Source of the DNA: Pseudoselenomonas ruminantium
GTDB taxonomy: Bacteria; Bacillota; Negativicutes; Selenomonadales; Selenomonadaceae
NCBI RefSeq assembly: GCF_900104055.1
Contig: NZ_FNJQ01000005.1
Coordinates: 70,941 to 134,940 of the forward strand
Direction of reading: 5' to 3'
DNA: 64,000 nt
The position numbers and the translations under genes are program-made. The first letter of the stretch is position 1. Every line of letters begins with the position of its first letter. The notes below the pieces were generated by a model. That model saw only the letters and a list, made by a program, of their open reading frames with translations, did no database searches and was not told the DNA's origin. Of the stretch, positions 1 to 9,524 are shown in pieces.

Positions 1-116
1 CCATCGGGCGAAAATTCACCTAGAACAACACTATACCGCAACCAGCAGGAAAAAGCCACTCAAACATCAATAGCGTAGGCACAATCTCTATTTCATCCAC
101 ATCCAGAGTTTTCCAT

Positions 117-710
117 TTAGCTCTTAACAAGGACTAAATCTCTCCCATATTTCTCCTGCAGGTCTCTTTGCAGGCGTTTCAAATATCTCCGTATATGCCC
201 AACGGTCATATGGTCCCAATAATAAACCAACGGAATCTTTACTGGACTGCCTACATTATCAATGATGCGAATCCTTATTTCTCCAGCTTCATTGCGTTGC
301 AACAAGAAATTAATCAAGCATGTATCATTGGTCAGGATGCGCTCATCCATTACCTGCTTCATGAATCCCTGCAAAAGAGCGCAGACTTCCTCTTTATCCG
401 GCCAGCCTGCAGCCTCTTGTGCATCCAGATAATCGCCTAACGTCTCGCACGCTGTACCATCCGCATTGCGGATACGCTCGAATACATACCCCTGCCCCTT
501 ATCCGTTTCTACCGGGCCATAGAACTTGGTCAAAAGCTGCGAGTCTAAATTGCGGAACTTCCTGGATTTCCGATAGGATAGTTCCTGTCTCAATTCTGCA
601 TCTTTGGGGTCAAATGGTATCTTTATGACCAAATTCTCATTTTCGGGATGAATATAGGCAACCTTATGCAGGCCTCGTCCTAAATACAACGCATCCGATA
701 TCATCAACAT
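117..710 (-). CDS. YrbL-family kinase-like protein, copy 2
   Basis: The 197-residue protein resembles the PhoP-regulated YrbL family of E. coli (protein-kinase-like fold). Recognisable pieces are an N-terminal G-R-G-x-H-K ... HPE block (residues 11-22), the central YGPVETDKGQGYVFERI strand/helix and the IRIIDNVGSP segment near residue 150. The gene starts 4 bases after the stop of the upstream paralogue, so the two are co-transcribed. ATG at 710 is preceded by GGGAGAG at about 8 bases; an ATG two codons further in is an alternative. The molecular function of YrbL is not established, so no reaction is assigned. Copies 1 and 2 are clearly related but well diverged. Confidence 0.8.
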   Translation of the reverse strand: MLMISDALYLGRGLHKVAYIHPENENLVIKIPFDPKDAELRQELSYRKSRKFRNLDSQLLTKFYGPVETDKGQGYVFERIRNADGTACETLGDYLDAQEAAGWPDKEEVCALLQGFMKQVMDERILTNDTCLINFLLQRNEAGEIRIRIIDNVGSPVKIPLVYYWDHMTVGHIRRYLKRLQRDLQEKYGRDLVLVKS

Positions 711-714
711 AAAA

Positions 715-1320
715 TTATCTCTCCCACAACGATTCTATACACGTCTCTGACAAAGCATCCGGAAAATCCCGTGCTATATCCGCCACCAATCGATTCCAAT
801 ACTTCTTCGCTCTACGTTTCGCCAAGAACCCTACATAATATTCCAAAGGGATTTTAGCGGAAGTCCCGATATTATCTATGATACGCACCACAGATTTCTC
901 CGGTGAAACACGCTGAACGAGGAAATTATCCGGGTCCACACCCGCGGGAGCAAATTTCTCGCGCATAAACTCTCGATGGAAATCCTGCATGACCTGTTCC
1001 AGCTTGGCTTTATCCGTCGGGTCTTCGAGTTCAGCCAGCAAGGTCCGACTGCATGCACCATCATAATCCATCACACGTTCAAAGACATAACCAATGCCCT
1101 TGTCCGTCTCAACGGTTCCATAATATTTCGTCAAAAGCGGCATATCATCCACATGCTTTCCCAAGGCCCGCCGATAACGGAACTCTCTGGACATATCCGG
1201 GTCATCATCCGTGAATAAAAGCTTGACACATTTGCTTTTATCCTGAGGATGTATATAAACTTCCTTATGATTTCCATCCCCCAAGAACAGTTCTTCTCTC
1301 ATTTCAATTTTTGAATTCAT
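715..1320 (-). CDS. YrbL-family kinase-like protein, copy 1
   Basis: A 201-residue YrbL-type protein. It shares with its downstream neighbour the order GDGNHKEVYIHPQ (N-terminus), YYGTVETDKGIGYVFERV (middle) and VRIIDNIGTSAKIPLEYY (C-terminal third). These match the layout of E. coli YrbL. The start ATG has an AAGGA stretch about 8 bases upstream. It is the first gene of the two-gene tandem and lies at the distal end of the LPS/glycosyltransferase locus. YrbL in enterobacteria belongs to the envelope-stress regulon; a link to LPS modification here is inference from position. Confidence 0.8.
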   Translation of the reverse strand: MNSKIEMREELFLGDGNHKEVYIHPQDKSKCVKLLFTDDDPDMSREFRYRRALGKHVDDMPLLTKYYGTVETDKGIGYVFERVMDYDGACSRTLLAELEDPTDKAKLEQVMQDFHREFMREKFAPAGVDPDNFLVQRVSPEKSVVRIIDNIGTSAKIPLEYYVGFLAKRRAKKYWNRLVADIARDFPDALSETCIESLWER

Positions 1321-1507
1321 TTTAAATCCTTATTGCTCCCTTCGTAAATAATTTTATCATTTTACTTTTAACTAAGCTTACGATTTATCCTTTGTTTATC
1401 CATCGCTATCAATCAACCGATATTTTCTGGCCATACTTCTATCTAAAACCACAATATCCAATCCCCAAATCTTACGTAACGGTAACAGTCTACGCTCTAA
1501 CTCGGCC

Positions 1508-2451
1508 TTAAGCGCTGGAAGCCATGACGGATTCGCACTTAACCTCACCATCTTCTTTATAAAGCGAGTGATAAACAACACTATCCCCCACACCACGCTC
1601 AACCTCTAAATACTTACACAAAAAATAATCATGTGTTGCAATAAAAATCTGTACACCATTGCGCTGTAAACCTAATATAATTTTTGCAACCAAGGGAATC
1701 ACTGCTGGATTTATATTAGCCTCTGGCTCATCCCCAAAAACGGCACTAACACTTTTTATAGCTCCATTCCGAACTAACAGCCATAAAATCGCTAGTTTTC
1801 TAATCCCTTCAGAAACCAGATTGAATTCTTCCTTCACATCATCTTTGTATAAAAAGAATGTATCTAATGATGCATCATATATCACGCTGCCACCAATAAC
1901 ACTTTCTATCGCTATAAGCATATTTTTCTTATTGTCCTGAGCATCATCTTTTGATACGTCTATCTTGGCCGCATTCAATATGTCTAAATATGTGTCATCA
2001 AACTGAACATTTCCCCGTTCTACTGCAGCGTTTAAATTATAATTATTGGACAACACTTCTTTTGCAGGAATAAAAATACCATAGACGTCTGACATCGCCT
2101 GTTCCCAAGATTCATTTCCGATTTCAACCGCATTCCACTTAGGGGTTTCCTTATTAAATTCAATTTCTAGCCCTGCATCTTTAGATGCAACTTTTATGTT
2201 GCATGCCATCCCATCATTATCTTTATTAACCAATCTACTAATTTGCATTTTTATCGGCAGCATTGTTCGAACAAGTTTATTAGCAAATGTAACACGTCCA
2301 GTAGCCGATGCAATTGCAGAATATATCAACTTTAATATATGTGTTTCCCCGTACCATTCTCACCGACAAAAACATTCACACCATAATTAATATTTAAATT
2401 GCATTCATTAAACACTGTATAATTTCTTAATTGTAACGAGGATAATTTCAT
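1508..2451 (-). pseudogene. AAA (SMC/ABC-like) ATPase broken by a frameshift in Walker A
   Basis: Reading from ATG at 2449-2451 gives MKLSSLQLRNYTVF... up to the P-loop GENGTGK, followed by HIY and a stop. The downstream frame (from about 2340 to 1508) carries the rest of the ATPase: LVSEGIRKLAI (ABC-signature-like), VFGDEPEAN (Walker B) and FIATHDYFL (H-loop). Adding one A to the AAA run at 2344-2346 (coding strand) restores GENGTGKTHILKLIYSAIA. The lesion is therefore one base inside Walker A. Proteins of this type resemble overcoming-lysogenization or retron/defence-associated AAA ATPases, but no partner gene is visible. It could be a real pseudogene or a base-call error. Confidence 0.75.
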
Positions 2452-2481
2452 TTTTATATCAGCCTTTCTTTTTACCTCCAC

Positions 2482-2741
2482 TTATTTCATCTGTAAGCTA
2501 GCCAGCAAATCAATGATTCGATTATGTAAAGAATATCTTTCATTATTTTTTCGACCATATTTTGCAATTACCATATGTTCTTTCTCATCACGTAGAAAAA
2601 AATATGCCTTTTCCAATAAATCTTCTGCCGAATCGAACTCACAATAATCTTCTGCGGGGATAAACGAATTCCCATCCAGATTTTTCGTATCATAGAACAT
2701 CAATGCACCACGGCCTTTATACCAATATCTTCATAATTCAT
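2482..2741 (-). pseudogene. Remnant of a glycosyltransferase C-terminus
   Basis: The readable part ends FIPAEDYCEFDSAEDLLEK..., then an ERYSLHNRIIDLL-type helix. This is the usual C-terminal end of group-1 (CgeB-like, Glyco_trans_1_2) transferases. An ATG at 2739-2741 with AAAAGGA upstream opens MNYEDIGIK, which runs out of frame; one missing A at the AAAG run near 2716 would join it to GRGALMFYDT and then the tail. Only about 85 residues remain, so the 5' part was lost and a frameshift followed. It sits 14 bases downstream of the phosphoethanolamine-transferase-like gene. Confidence 0.55.
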
Positions 2742-2755
2742 AAATCCTTTTTATC

Positions 2756-4540
2756 TCACTCAAACTCTGTAATATACATCGTCCCATCAAAGGTTAATAT
2801 CTGTTCTTTATCATAATTATATTGGGAAGAACTCAAATCCTCTTTCGCTTCATAATGCTTCGAATCTATCCCCAACAACCCCACAATAGTATTGTATACC
2901 ATATCATTAGAATAAAAGCGGTTCTTATTCCGTTTTAAAATATCAGCTCGCTCTTTATATAATTCTCTATATCTGTCTGATAAATAGATAAACATCGGAA
3001 TTCTCAAGGTATCTGCCGTACGAATAGATGGATGGTGACCATGTTGTAGGTTCTCACCATGGTCTGAGAAGTAGAACATACATTGCAAATCAAGATTATC
3101 TCTTGCATATTCAAAAACTTCTTTTAATAATTCATCGGTATAAAGAATCGTATTCGCATATGTTTCCTCTACAGTCCCACCATTCCATCTCCCCTCCCCC
3201 AAAGGATATCGAGCCTCATAATATGCATGACTTCCCATTAGATGAAGCACTATGAAATTATTATCCTGTGGACTAACATTTTTTAATAATTCCAGGAAAT
3301 CTTTATCATATCCTATTTCTCCATTTTGCGATGGACCTCTATATTCGTCAGTTGTATTTGCTATCATGGTCGTTGCAACATTCTCTTGCCCCAAACGTCC
3401 TTTATGAGAAAACCAGTATGTCTTATATCCTGCTTTTTTTACTATATCTATTATTGATATCGACTCAGAAAAATCTATTTTATTATATTGACTGGATTCC
3501 GTTAGTGCCATTTTCAACACTTCCATCGTTAAATTGTAGGAAGCGTATCCATTATTAAAAATGGTAAAGTTTTCATCATTAAGTTTTTCTTCCAACCAAG
3601 GAGTATTGGCATATGGCAAGGAACTGTCATAAACGTGCATATAATCTCGGGACGCCGATTCACCAATTACCAGGATCACCGTCCCTGGAGCATTTGCTAT
3701 CAATGCATTCTGTGTATCAACCTGCAACGCTGCATATCGTTTATCATGTTCTTGCGCATATAACCGCTCTGTCTCAAGCCGTTCTTTTACCCGTTTCCAA
3801 GCAATCAATATCCTGCCTTTTGTGTATTCCTTATAAAAAATTACAGCCATACCCCCCAAGATTACTAGCGTTATCAGGGGGTGCGGTAACACATAGCCTT
3901 GCCCCTTACCGTATATATTGCCAAAGTACCATATATATATATATGTGTGCATCATCAGAGCACAAAGAAAAAATACGATTCCTTTTATTCCGAATATGGC
4001 ATAAGCATATTCTCTTGCCTCTTGCCAACGAGTCTGCTGAACCGAAATGATAGCTCCTTCTGACAGCACATCCCCATATAGACGATAATGCATAACGTAG
4101 ATTACCGGCAAAATCTGCAAGAGAAAATTTACCAAAACAAGAATCGAAACATAAATTTCTCCAGGTAAATACCATCCCAACACAAACTGCAACAGCGAAC
4201 AAAATGCCAACATATACAGCGGAATCATGATATCCCTGCGACTGTCTATAACAACGTACGGAACGTCATTATCCATATTATGTACATAGCGGTTTGCTTT
4301 ATAATATAGAATTGGTATTATCAGATAGGATAGATATAACCATAAAGCCCAACCATTTGCCAGTGAAAACATACACTCTCCGGTTACTGCTTGTGCTGCT
4401 AACAATAAAAGCGTCGCCAAACCGAAACAGCGAATCGCATGGGCCCTATCCTTACGATCCAAATACTGCGAAGTATATTTCCATACAATATATGAGATAG
4501 TTAATATGACAATCGCAGAAATCATGCTATATATGTCCAT
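2756..4540 (-). CDS. Phosphoethanolamine transferase-type membrane sulfatase-fold enzyme (EptA/CptA-like)
   Basis: About seven hydrophobic segments in the first 240 residues precede a periplasmic alkaline-phosphatase-fold domain. VILVIGESASRDY supplies the metal-binding Glu. NLTMEVLKMA carries the probable nucleophilic Thr, about 44 residues later, matching the Thr280 region of EptA. FSDHGENLQHGHH gives the Asp/His metal ligands. Family members move phosphoethanolamine from phosphatidylethanolamine to lipid A, core sugars or heptose. The ATG at 4540 is preferred because AAAGG lies 7 bases upstream; the ATG 15 bases earlier lacks a good site. It belongs to the core-LPS operon. The exact acceptor cannot be read from sequence. 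Confidence 0.8.
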   Translation of the reverse strand: MDIYSMISAIVILTISYIVWKYTSQYLDRKDRAHAIRCFGLATLLLLAAQAVTGECMFSLANGWALWLYLSYLIIPILYYKANRYVHNMDNDVPYVVIDSRRDIMIPLYMLAFCSLLQFVLGWYLPGEIYVSILVLVNFLLQILPVIYVMHYRLYGDVLSEGAIISVQQTRWQEAREYAYAIFGIKGIVFFLCALMMHTYIYIWYFGNIYGKGQGYVLPHPLITLVILGGMAVIFYKEYTKGRILIAWKRVKERLETERLYAQEHDKRYAALQVDTQNALIANAPGTVILVIGESASRDYMHVYDSSLPYANTPWLEEKLNDENFTIFNNGYASYNLTMEVLKMALTESSQYNKIDFSESISIIDIVKKAGYKTYWFSHKGRLGQENVATTMIANTTDEYRGPSQNGEIGYDKDFLELLKNVSPQDNNFIVLHLMGSHAYYEARYPLGEGRWNGGTVEETYANTILYTDELLKEVFEYARDNLDLQCMFYFSDHGENLQHGHHPSIRTADTLRIPMFIYLSDRYRELYKERADILKRNKNRFYSNDMVYNTIVGLLGIDSKHYEAKEDLSSSQYNYDKEQILTFDGTMYITEFE

Positions 4541-4579
4541 TCTAATACCTTTCATCCATCAAGCCAATTATACAACAAT

Positions 4580-5620
4580 CTATAGCTTATTACCTTGCAT
4601 CATATATGCTACACTTGACGCAAAGCTTCTTGTGGGGACTACCGCATCACGCCCAGCAACTGCAATGTTATCCCTGACCTCATCATTTTCGAGGTAGTAA
4701 CTGACCTTTTCGATAAGGCTGGCTTCATCCTGATAGCTTACGATATCACGGCCCACCTCGCACTGATCGTAATATTGCCGTTCATCGACTAACTGAAATG
4801 CTCCTGCCGCTAAGATGTCAAAAGCCCTGGGATTCAGCCCTTCTGCGCCTGAGGTATGGATATTCAAGCAAATCTTCGCCCTTCCATAATAATCAGCAAT
4901 CTCTGCTGCATCCATCGTCTTGTTGACAACATAGGGGTAGATTGCAGGATATCTCAAACGGAAAATAAGCTTCTTAATCGGATTTTTATAGAAAGGGCCT
5001 GCAAAAAGCAGCTTCCAGTCTTTTTCTTTCCCCTTTATAGCCAACACGTTCAGTAATGCCAACCTGTCTTTGTAAGGTGTGCCAATGAAGAATACATCGA
5101 TATCATGTCTTTGCGGGCCGACATGTTCATATTCATCACGATATCCTACAGGACAATAAGCTGCATTTACCCCCTGATTCTGAAGCCATATCTCATCATT
5201 TTTTTCATAGGTATATACCGCATCAAAGAATGTACAATATTGCATACAAAACTTATTGTTCAACAGAGGATCTACAATCCATGTAATCGTTCTTATCTTT
5301 TTCTGCAATGCAATTTCTTGCAGTCGATGCATATCATCCAACGTCAAAAATTCATCAGGCAGATTTAGTGTAAAGAATATATCCACTTGACCTGATTCTA
5401 AAAGACTAAAAACATCCTGACGCCATTTTTGCAGATATTTCTGTTCTCCACTTTTTCGACCTAGCTTGTATAGTTTTTTCTCCCAATAGGAACATCTATT
5501 CTCATAAGTATCCGCTGATATTAATATTACATCATACCCCTGTGCTTCCAAGGTTGTTTGAAGTCCCAATATTTGATTATTGCGTTCCGTGATACACAAT
5601 AAAATCTTTTTGTTTTGCAT
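4580..5620 (-). CDS. CgeB-like glycosyltransferase
   Basis: The 346-residue protein has a two-lobed group-1 glycosyltransferase layout. The N-lobe starts KKILLCITERNNQILGL. The C-lobe has DVFFIGTPYKDRLALL, then a sugar-nucleotide pocket GLNPRAFDILAAGAF (residues ~275-290) and the closing YLENDEVRDNIAVAGRD helix typical of the CgeB/Glyco_trans_1_2 group. AGGAAG lies before the ATG. Neighbours are the PIG-L deacetylase gene (16-base gap) and the EptA-like gene, so it probably adds a core or outer-core sugar to LPS. Donor and acceptor are unknown. Confidence 0.75.
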   Translation of the reverse strand: MQNKKILLCITERNNQILGLQTTLEAQGYDVILISADTYENRCSYWEKKLYKLGRKSGEQKYLQKWRQDVFSLLESGQVDIFFTLNLPDEFLTLDDMHRLQEIALQKKIRTITWIVDPLLNNKFCMQYCTFFDAVYTYEKNDEIWLQNQGVNAAYCPVGYRDEYEHVGPQRHDIDVFFIGTPYKDRLALLNVLAIKGKEKDWKLLFAGPFYKNPIKKLIFRLRYPAIYPYVVNKTMDAAEIADYYGRAKICLNIHTSGAEGLNPRAFDILAAGAFQLVDERQYYDQCEVGRDIVSYQDEASLIEKVSYYLENDEVRDNIAVAGRDAVVPTRSFASSVAYMMQGNKL

Positions 5621-5636
5621 GTCATCTTCCTATCGC

Positions 5637-7274
5637 CTATGCTTTAACCCATTTAATATATAATCTATTGGCAAAGTTCCTTATCGTATTTATCAGCCTA
5701 TCTTTTATCCCCCATCGGTAAAGCACTGCTATATCATATACCGATGAATCATCAACCAGTACTGCTTTTAATGTTACCGGCCCATTATCATCCCAAATCA
5801 ATCTCTCCTCTACAATTTGCGCATTTCCTGATAGCACTTCATAGCTGACAGCCTGTGACGTTCCATATTTATAACACGACAGTTGTATTTCCCTGTCATC
5901 CTTTTGACATCCATAATTATAGACAAAATTATCATCTAACGTTATTTTCACAAACGGCTTGATGATTGTTTTGCCAAACCTTGACGGGAATATTTCACAA
6001 GCAGATAATCCGCCATATTCTCCAACCATGCTATTTAATTGTATCGTTAAAGCCAAAACATCTTTTTTATTCACATCAACGACTAACGGAGCACCATCTA
6101 TCGGAAGAGGTCCCACCGTAAGAATCTCTCCATCCGGGAACATTATACGGATCTCCTTAACAGAAACCGTATCACACATTGCCCCATATAAGCAGATCTG
6201 TTCTATTGTTTGCGGTTGTTCCCATTGATAATGCAGTTGTTTGGCTTTGTCTCCTTGTTCTGGCCGCCACAATTCATGCTGCCATCGCGGAATTTCTGCA
6301 TTGATGTCCATTGGATGCAACCTTAAGAAAGCACGCATCGGCTGGACATTGCCAGAACTCGCAGTGATCTCCGCCTTGCAGGCCAAATCATCGGTGCGGC
6401 GTTCCCAAAAAATCTCATCACTATTGAGCAAACCATACGCATTCTTTTCATTATGCTGTGATGAATGCCTAAATATTGCCTGCGCCAAAGGATTTTCTTT
6501 AAACAGTCCTTTTCTTAAATTGCTATGCACAGGAAAGCGCACACGCTTATCCCATTGATATACAGATTTATCCACTAAATCATAATGATAAGACTCTACT
6601 TTCCCCGCCACAGGTCTTTTGGTCTCCTGCAGATTCATGGCCGAAAAATCTCGTATTGCCGTAAATCCCGTCGCATAGGCAAATCGCTTATACACAGTCG
6701 GATAATAAGCATTATCCTTACGGCTCAATATATTTTCCATAGCCTGTTCAAACGCTAAGGATAAAGCCCGATGATCCGCATGCAAATCGAAGTCTACACA
6801 AAAAATAATCTCTGCTTGGATATCCAATATATATTCCTGTAAATCACTCAGAAAATTAGCTTTCGTATACGCACTATGCTGACCATGTTTTATAAAATGA
6901 TAATCCTCATGTCCCGTTATCCCATAAGTTTCCCTATGCCCAGCTGGTGAACACATCGTCGTTTGAGCATGGTAAACATGCTGAGGCTTGCCTGAACCAT
7001 TATAAGTATCGCCATAACCTAGCAATGCATAATGATCCGCATCCACACCTAATAATTCCAGCGCGTCTTCCACTTCAGCAAAACGTTTTTCCGGTGGACA
7101 GTCAAAATCACCATTCGTACTATATAAAACGAATACTTCTGCCCCCATATGACCTAAGCTGTAAATCATATTCCCAGCTACATTGATTTCATCATCCGGA
7201 TGTGGCGCTAATACCAGCACCCGTACACCATGGTAATCCTGCTGAAAAAAAGAATTCGCTACCTTGTCGCTCAT
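5637..7274 (-). CDS. PIG-L/LmbE-type deacetylase with a large C-terminal extension
   Basis: The N-terminal 200 residues form a PIG-L domain: VLVLAPHPDDE places the zinc-binding His-Pro-Asp-Asp-Glu at residues 25-29, and LHADHRAL supplies a second metal-binding His. The family removes N-acetyl groups from GlcNAc-type sugars. Residues ~300-545 are a beta-rich region, not recognised with certainty, that might bind carbohydrate. Typical single-domain members have 220-300 residues, so this is about twice the usual length. ATGA overlap with the upstream GT4 stop indicates translational coupling. Plausible role: deacetylation of a GlcNAc in the LPS core or its precursor. Confidence 0.8.
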   Translation of the reverse strand: MSDKVANSFFQQDYHGVRVLVLAPHPDDEINVAGNMIYSLGHMGAEVFVLYSTNGDFDCPPEKRFAEVEDALELLGVDADHYALLGYGDTYNGSGKPQHVYHAQTTMCSPAGHRETYGITGHEDYHFIKHGQHSAYTKANFLSDLQEYILDIQAEIIFCVDFDLHADHRALSLAFEQAMENILSRKDNAYYPTVYKRFAYATGFTAIRDFSAMNLQETKRPVAGKVESYHYDLVDKSVYQWDKRVRFPVHSNLRKGLFKENPLAQAIFRHSSQHNEKNAYGLLNSDEIFWERRTDDLACKAEITASSGNVQPMRAFLRLHPMDINAEIPRWQHELWRPEQGDKAKQLHYQWEQPQTIEQICLYGAMCDTVSVKEIRIMFPDGEILTVGPLPIDGAPLVVDVNKKDVLALTIQLNSMVGEYGGLSACEIFPSRFGKTIIKPFVKITLDDNFVYNYGCQKDDREIQLSCYKYGTSQAVSYEVLSGNAQIVEERLIWDDNGPVTLKAVLVDDSSVYDIAVLYRWGIKDRLINTIRNFANRLYIKWVKA

Positions 7275-8425
7275 GGCCGTAAATAATCCTTTCCCTCGAT
7301 ATCGGGGTTTGCAATAATCTCATACAATTTGTCAATAACATAGTCATAGTCACAAAGCCGTCTAACCAATGCCATCGCATTCGCACGAAGCTGTTGACGT
7401 TCTTCCGGATGGTCAAACAGATAAATGATTTTTTCTGCATAAGCCTGTGCATCTTTGACCGGAACACGATAACCAGTCTGACCATCAAAAGCCAAGTCAT
7501 CGCAGCCACCTATATCTGAAGTCACAGGAACCAGACCACTTGCCATAGCCTCAATGAGCGAAGTAGGCAAAGCCTCATGCCAGGACGGGAAAATATAGAT
7601 ATCTGCCATTTGGTAATAAACTTGTGGGGCTTCCACTTCTCCAGTTACCACCACACTTCTATCTGTTTCTTCAGCCATTTGTTTCAATTGAGTAATCAAT
7701 TCCGTTTGCCCGCCACCTACAACAAACAATTTGGCTTTAGGACGCTTGGCATGGACAATAGGCCATACTTGCAATAAGGTCGCAATCCCCTTATTCTCGA
7801 CAATTCTAGCACAAAAAAGCAGTACATCCGTATCAGCGGCTAAATTGTTTTCCAGGCGCAATTCATTTCGCCTCTCCGGCAGCAACGGTGTATATTTCTT
7901 CATATCTACACCATGTGCCAATACCGTAACCTTCTCAGCAGGCACATGTGCCTGCGCAATATACCCATCACGGATTTCATGTGTTGTCGCCACATAATTA
8001 TTGCAGGATGCCAGAATTTTATTACGCCAGCTATCCTCTGTCCGAAAAATTTCAGCTTTTGCAGTAAGGGCTAATGTAACGGGCTTCTTCATCAATTTTG
8101 CATACAGGATAACCCAAACTGCAAATTTAGGCGTTCCAATAATATAAAAGGCATCGAGATGACGGTGCGTAGTCAGCAAGCGAATAATGATTTCCAGCCA
8201 ACGAAACGGCGCATGCAGACGCACCAAGTCAATTCCCTTGATTGTTTCACGCGCTTGGGTAAACCAATAACGTTTTTTGGCCATAATCGTAACCTTATGA
8301 CCACGCTTTATAAGCTGCAAAGCATGATTTTCTCCATGAAACTCTGCCCCACTCTTAGTAGGGCGACCATCTTTAGAGAATTTCTTGCCTACAGCAAAAT
8401 CCTTTATAAACAGGCCGATATTCAT
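7271..8425 (-). CDS. GT4-family glycosyltransferase
   Basis: A 384-residue GT-B enzyme. LLFCARIVENKGIATLL opens the C-lobe (residues ~205-220), and the nucleotide-sugar pocket is FPSWHEALPTSLIEAMASG followed by VTSDIGG (the EX7E-like motif). AHGVDMKKY is the usual hinge strand. It is cytosolic or membrane-peripheral and would use an activated sugar to extend LPS core. It overlaps the PIG-L gene by 4 bases and follows the GT9 gene by 49 bases, so it is part of one transcript. Sugar specificity is not readable. Confidence 0.85.
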   Translation of the reverse strand: MNIGLFIKDFAVGKKFSKDGRPTKSGAEFHGENHALQLIKRGHKVTIMAKKRYWFTQARETIKGIDLVRLHAPFRWLEIIIRLLTTHRHLDAFYIIGTPKFAVWVILYAKLMKKPVTLALTAKAEIFRTEDSWRNKILASCNNYVATTHEIRDGYIAQAHVPAEKVTVLAHGVDMKKYTPLLPERRNELRLENNLAADTDVLLFCARIVENKGIATLLQVWPIVHAKRPKAKLFVVGGGQTELITQLKQMAEETDRSVVVTGEVEAPQVYYQMADIYIFPSWHEALPTSLIEAMASGLVPVTSDIGGCDDLAFDGQTGYRVPVKDAQAYAEKIIYLFDHPEERQQLRANAMALVRRLCDYDYVIDKLYEIIANPDIEGKDYLRP

Positions 8426-8474
8426 ACCAAATTCTCCAAATTCATCACCAAATCATCAAAATATCTGCATAAAA

Positions 8475-9524
8475 CTAATTCAACAAAGCCATACATTCCG
8501 TCTTAACCATCTCCGGTGTAATATGCCACAAACAGTTTGGCTTAGGATTGCTCGGACAAGCATCTGCTCTCACACTGCAAGGGCAGCAAGCCTCCCGGCT
8601 GGTAAGCACCCTGGCATTATCGTTGATGGGATGCCAGCGATCCGGGCTGGTACAGCCATACATAGTAACCATTTTCACGCCTGTGGTAGCAGCGATATGT
8701 GTGGCTCCAGTATCCACAGTGATCAACAGGTCAGCTTTCCGAATAATTGCGGCCAAATCCACCAAACTCGTTTCCCCGCAAAAATTCATGACCGGCTGAT
8801 GCATGGCGGCTATTACCTCATCTGCGTATGCCCGATCATTCGGCGCACCTACGATAAAGAAGGCTGCATCATAGTGCTCAGCCAAAGCATCCACCACTTC
8901 AACAAAGTACTCTTTCGGCCATGTCTTTAGTTCAAACGTTCCCTTTACACACAGGGCAATGCGTTTTTCGGCCTGTGGTAACTGGGAAAACATGTTCTCA
9001 ACTTTTTTCTCTGCCTCATCCGTAATACGGGCAAACACCGGTTCAGCATGATCTTTCAATCCCGTAAATTTGCGAATAATCGTCTGATAGGTTTCTGCCT
9101 GCAGCGTAGCATCCAGATTGTGCGAGATATGCATCACATGCGTGTACAACCAGGTCACCCGGCTAGGCTTATCATCAAAAACTTTATCCGGGCCAACGCG
9201 TGTCGGAATTCCTGCCAGCCAACAAAGAAGCGCTGGCCGCAGTTTGCGGTCAAAGGAAATGGATAAGTCAAAATGACGGGACTTGATATCCTTGACCATA
9301 GCCATCATCTTACCAAGAGAATTATCCTTTGCCTTGTACTGAAATACCATGACTTCATCAATCAGCGGGTTATTTTCCACAGCCTCCCGTACCACAGGCT
9401 TTACCAACATAGTAATTCGAGCCTGTGGATATGCTTTCTTCAGCAAGGCTATCGCGCTGGTCGTCAACACCACATCGCCAAGATTCACCAGTGCATTGAC
9501 CAGGATATTCTTATACTGCTTCAT
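8475..9524 (-). CDS. GT9-family (ADP-heptose:LPS heptosyltransferase-like) transferase
   Basis: The 349-residue GT9 protein shows the N-terminal NLGDVVLTTSAIALLKKAYP signature, IALCVKGTFELKTWP in the C-lobe, and the donor-site strand LLITVDTGATHIA, comparable with the D-T/S-G-P-xH motif of WaaC/WaaF. A Cys cluster (CCPCSVRADACP) near residue 325 is typical of this family in Negativicutes. It overlaps the AlbA_2 gene by 4 bases. One of three GT9 genes in the locus. It likely adds a heptose or related sugar to the inner core; the exact step is uncertain. Confidence 0.85.
   Translation of the reverse strand: MKQYKNILVNALVNLGDVVLTTSAIALLKKAYPQARITMLVKPVVREAVENNPLIDEVMVFQYKAKDNSLGKMMAMVKDIKSRHFDLSISFDRKLRPALLCWLAGIPTRVGPDKVFDDKPSRVTWLYTHVMHISHNLDATLQAETYQTIIRKFTGLKDHAEPVFARITDEAEKKVENMFSQLPQAEKRIALCVKGTFELKTWPKEYFVEVVDALAEHYDAAFFIVGAPNDRAYADEVIAAMHQPVMNFCGETSLVDLAAIIRKADLLITVDTGATHIAATTGVKMVTMYGCTSPDRWHPINDNARVLTSREACCPCSVRADACPSNPKPNCLWHITPEMVKTECMALLN

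Noticed and set aside
1396..1602. 68-codon frame overlapping the ATPase 3' end
   Set aside because: It has plausible composition but no start site or family, and largely overlaps the ATPase reading frame. It could be a tail reached by another frameshift, which I cannot show.
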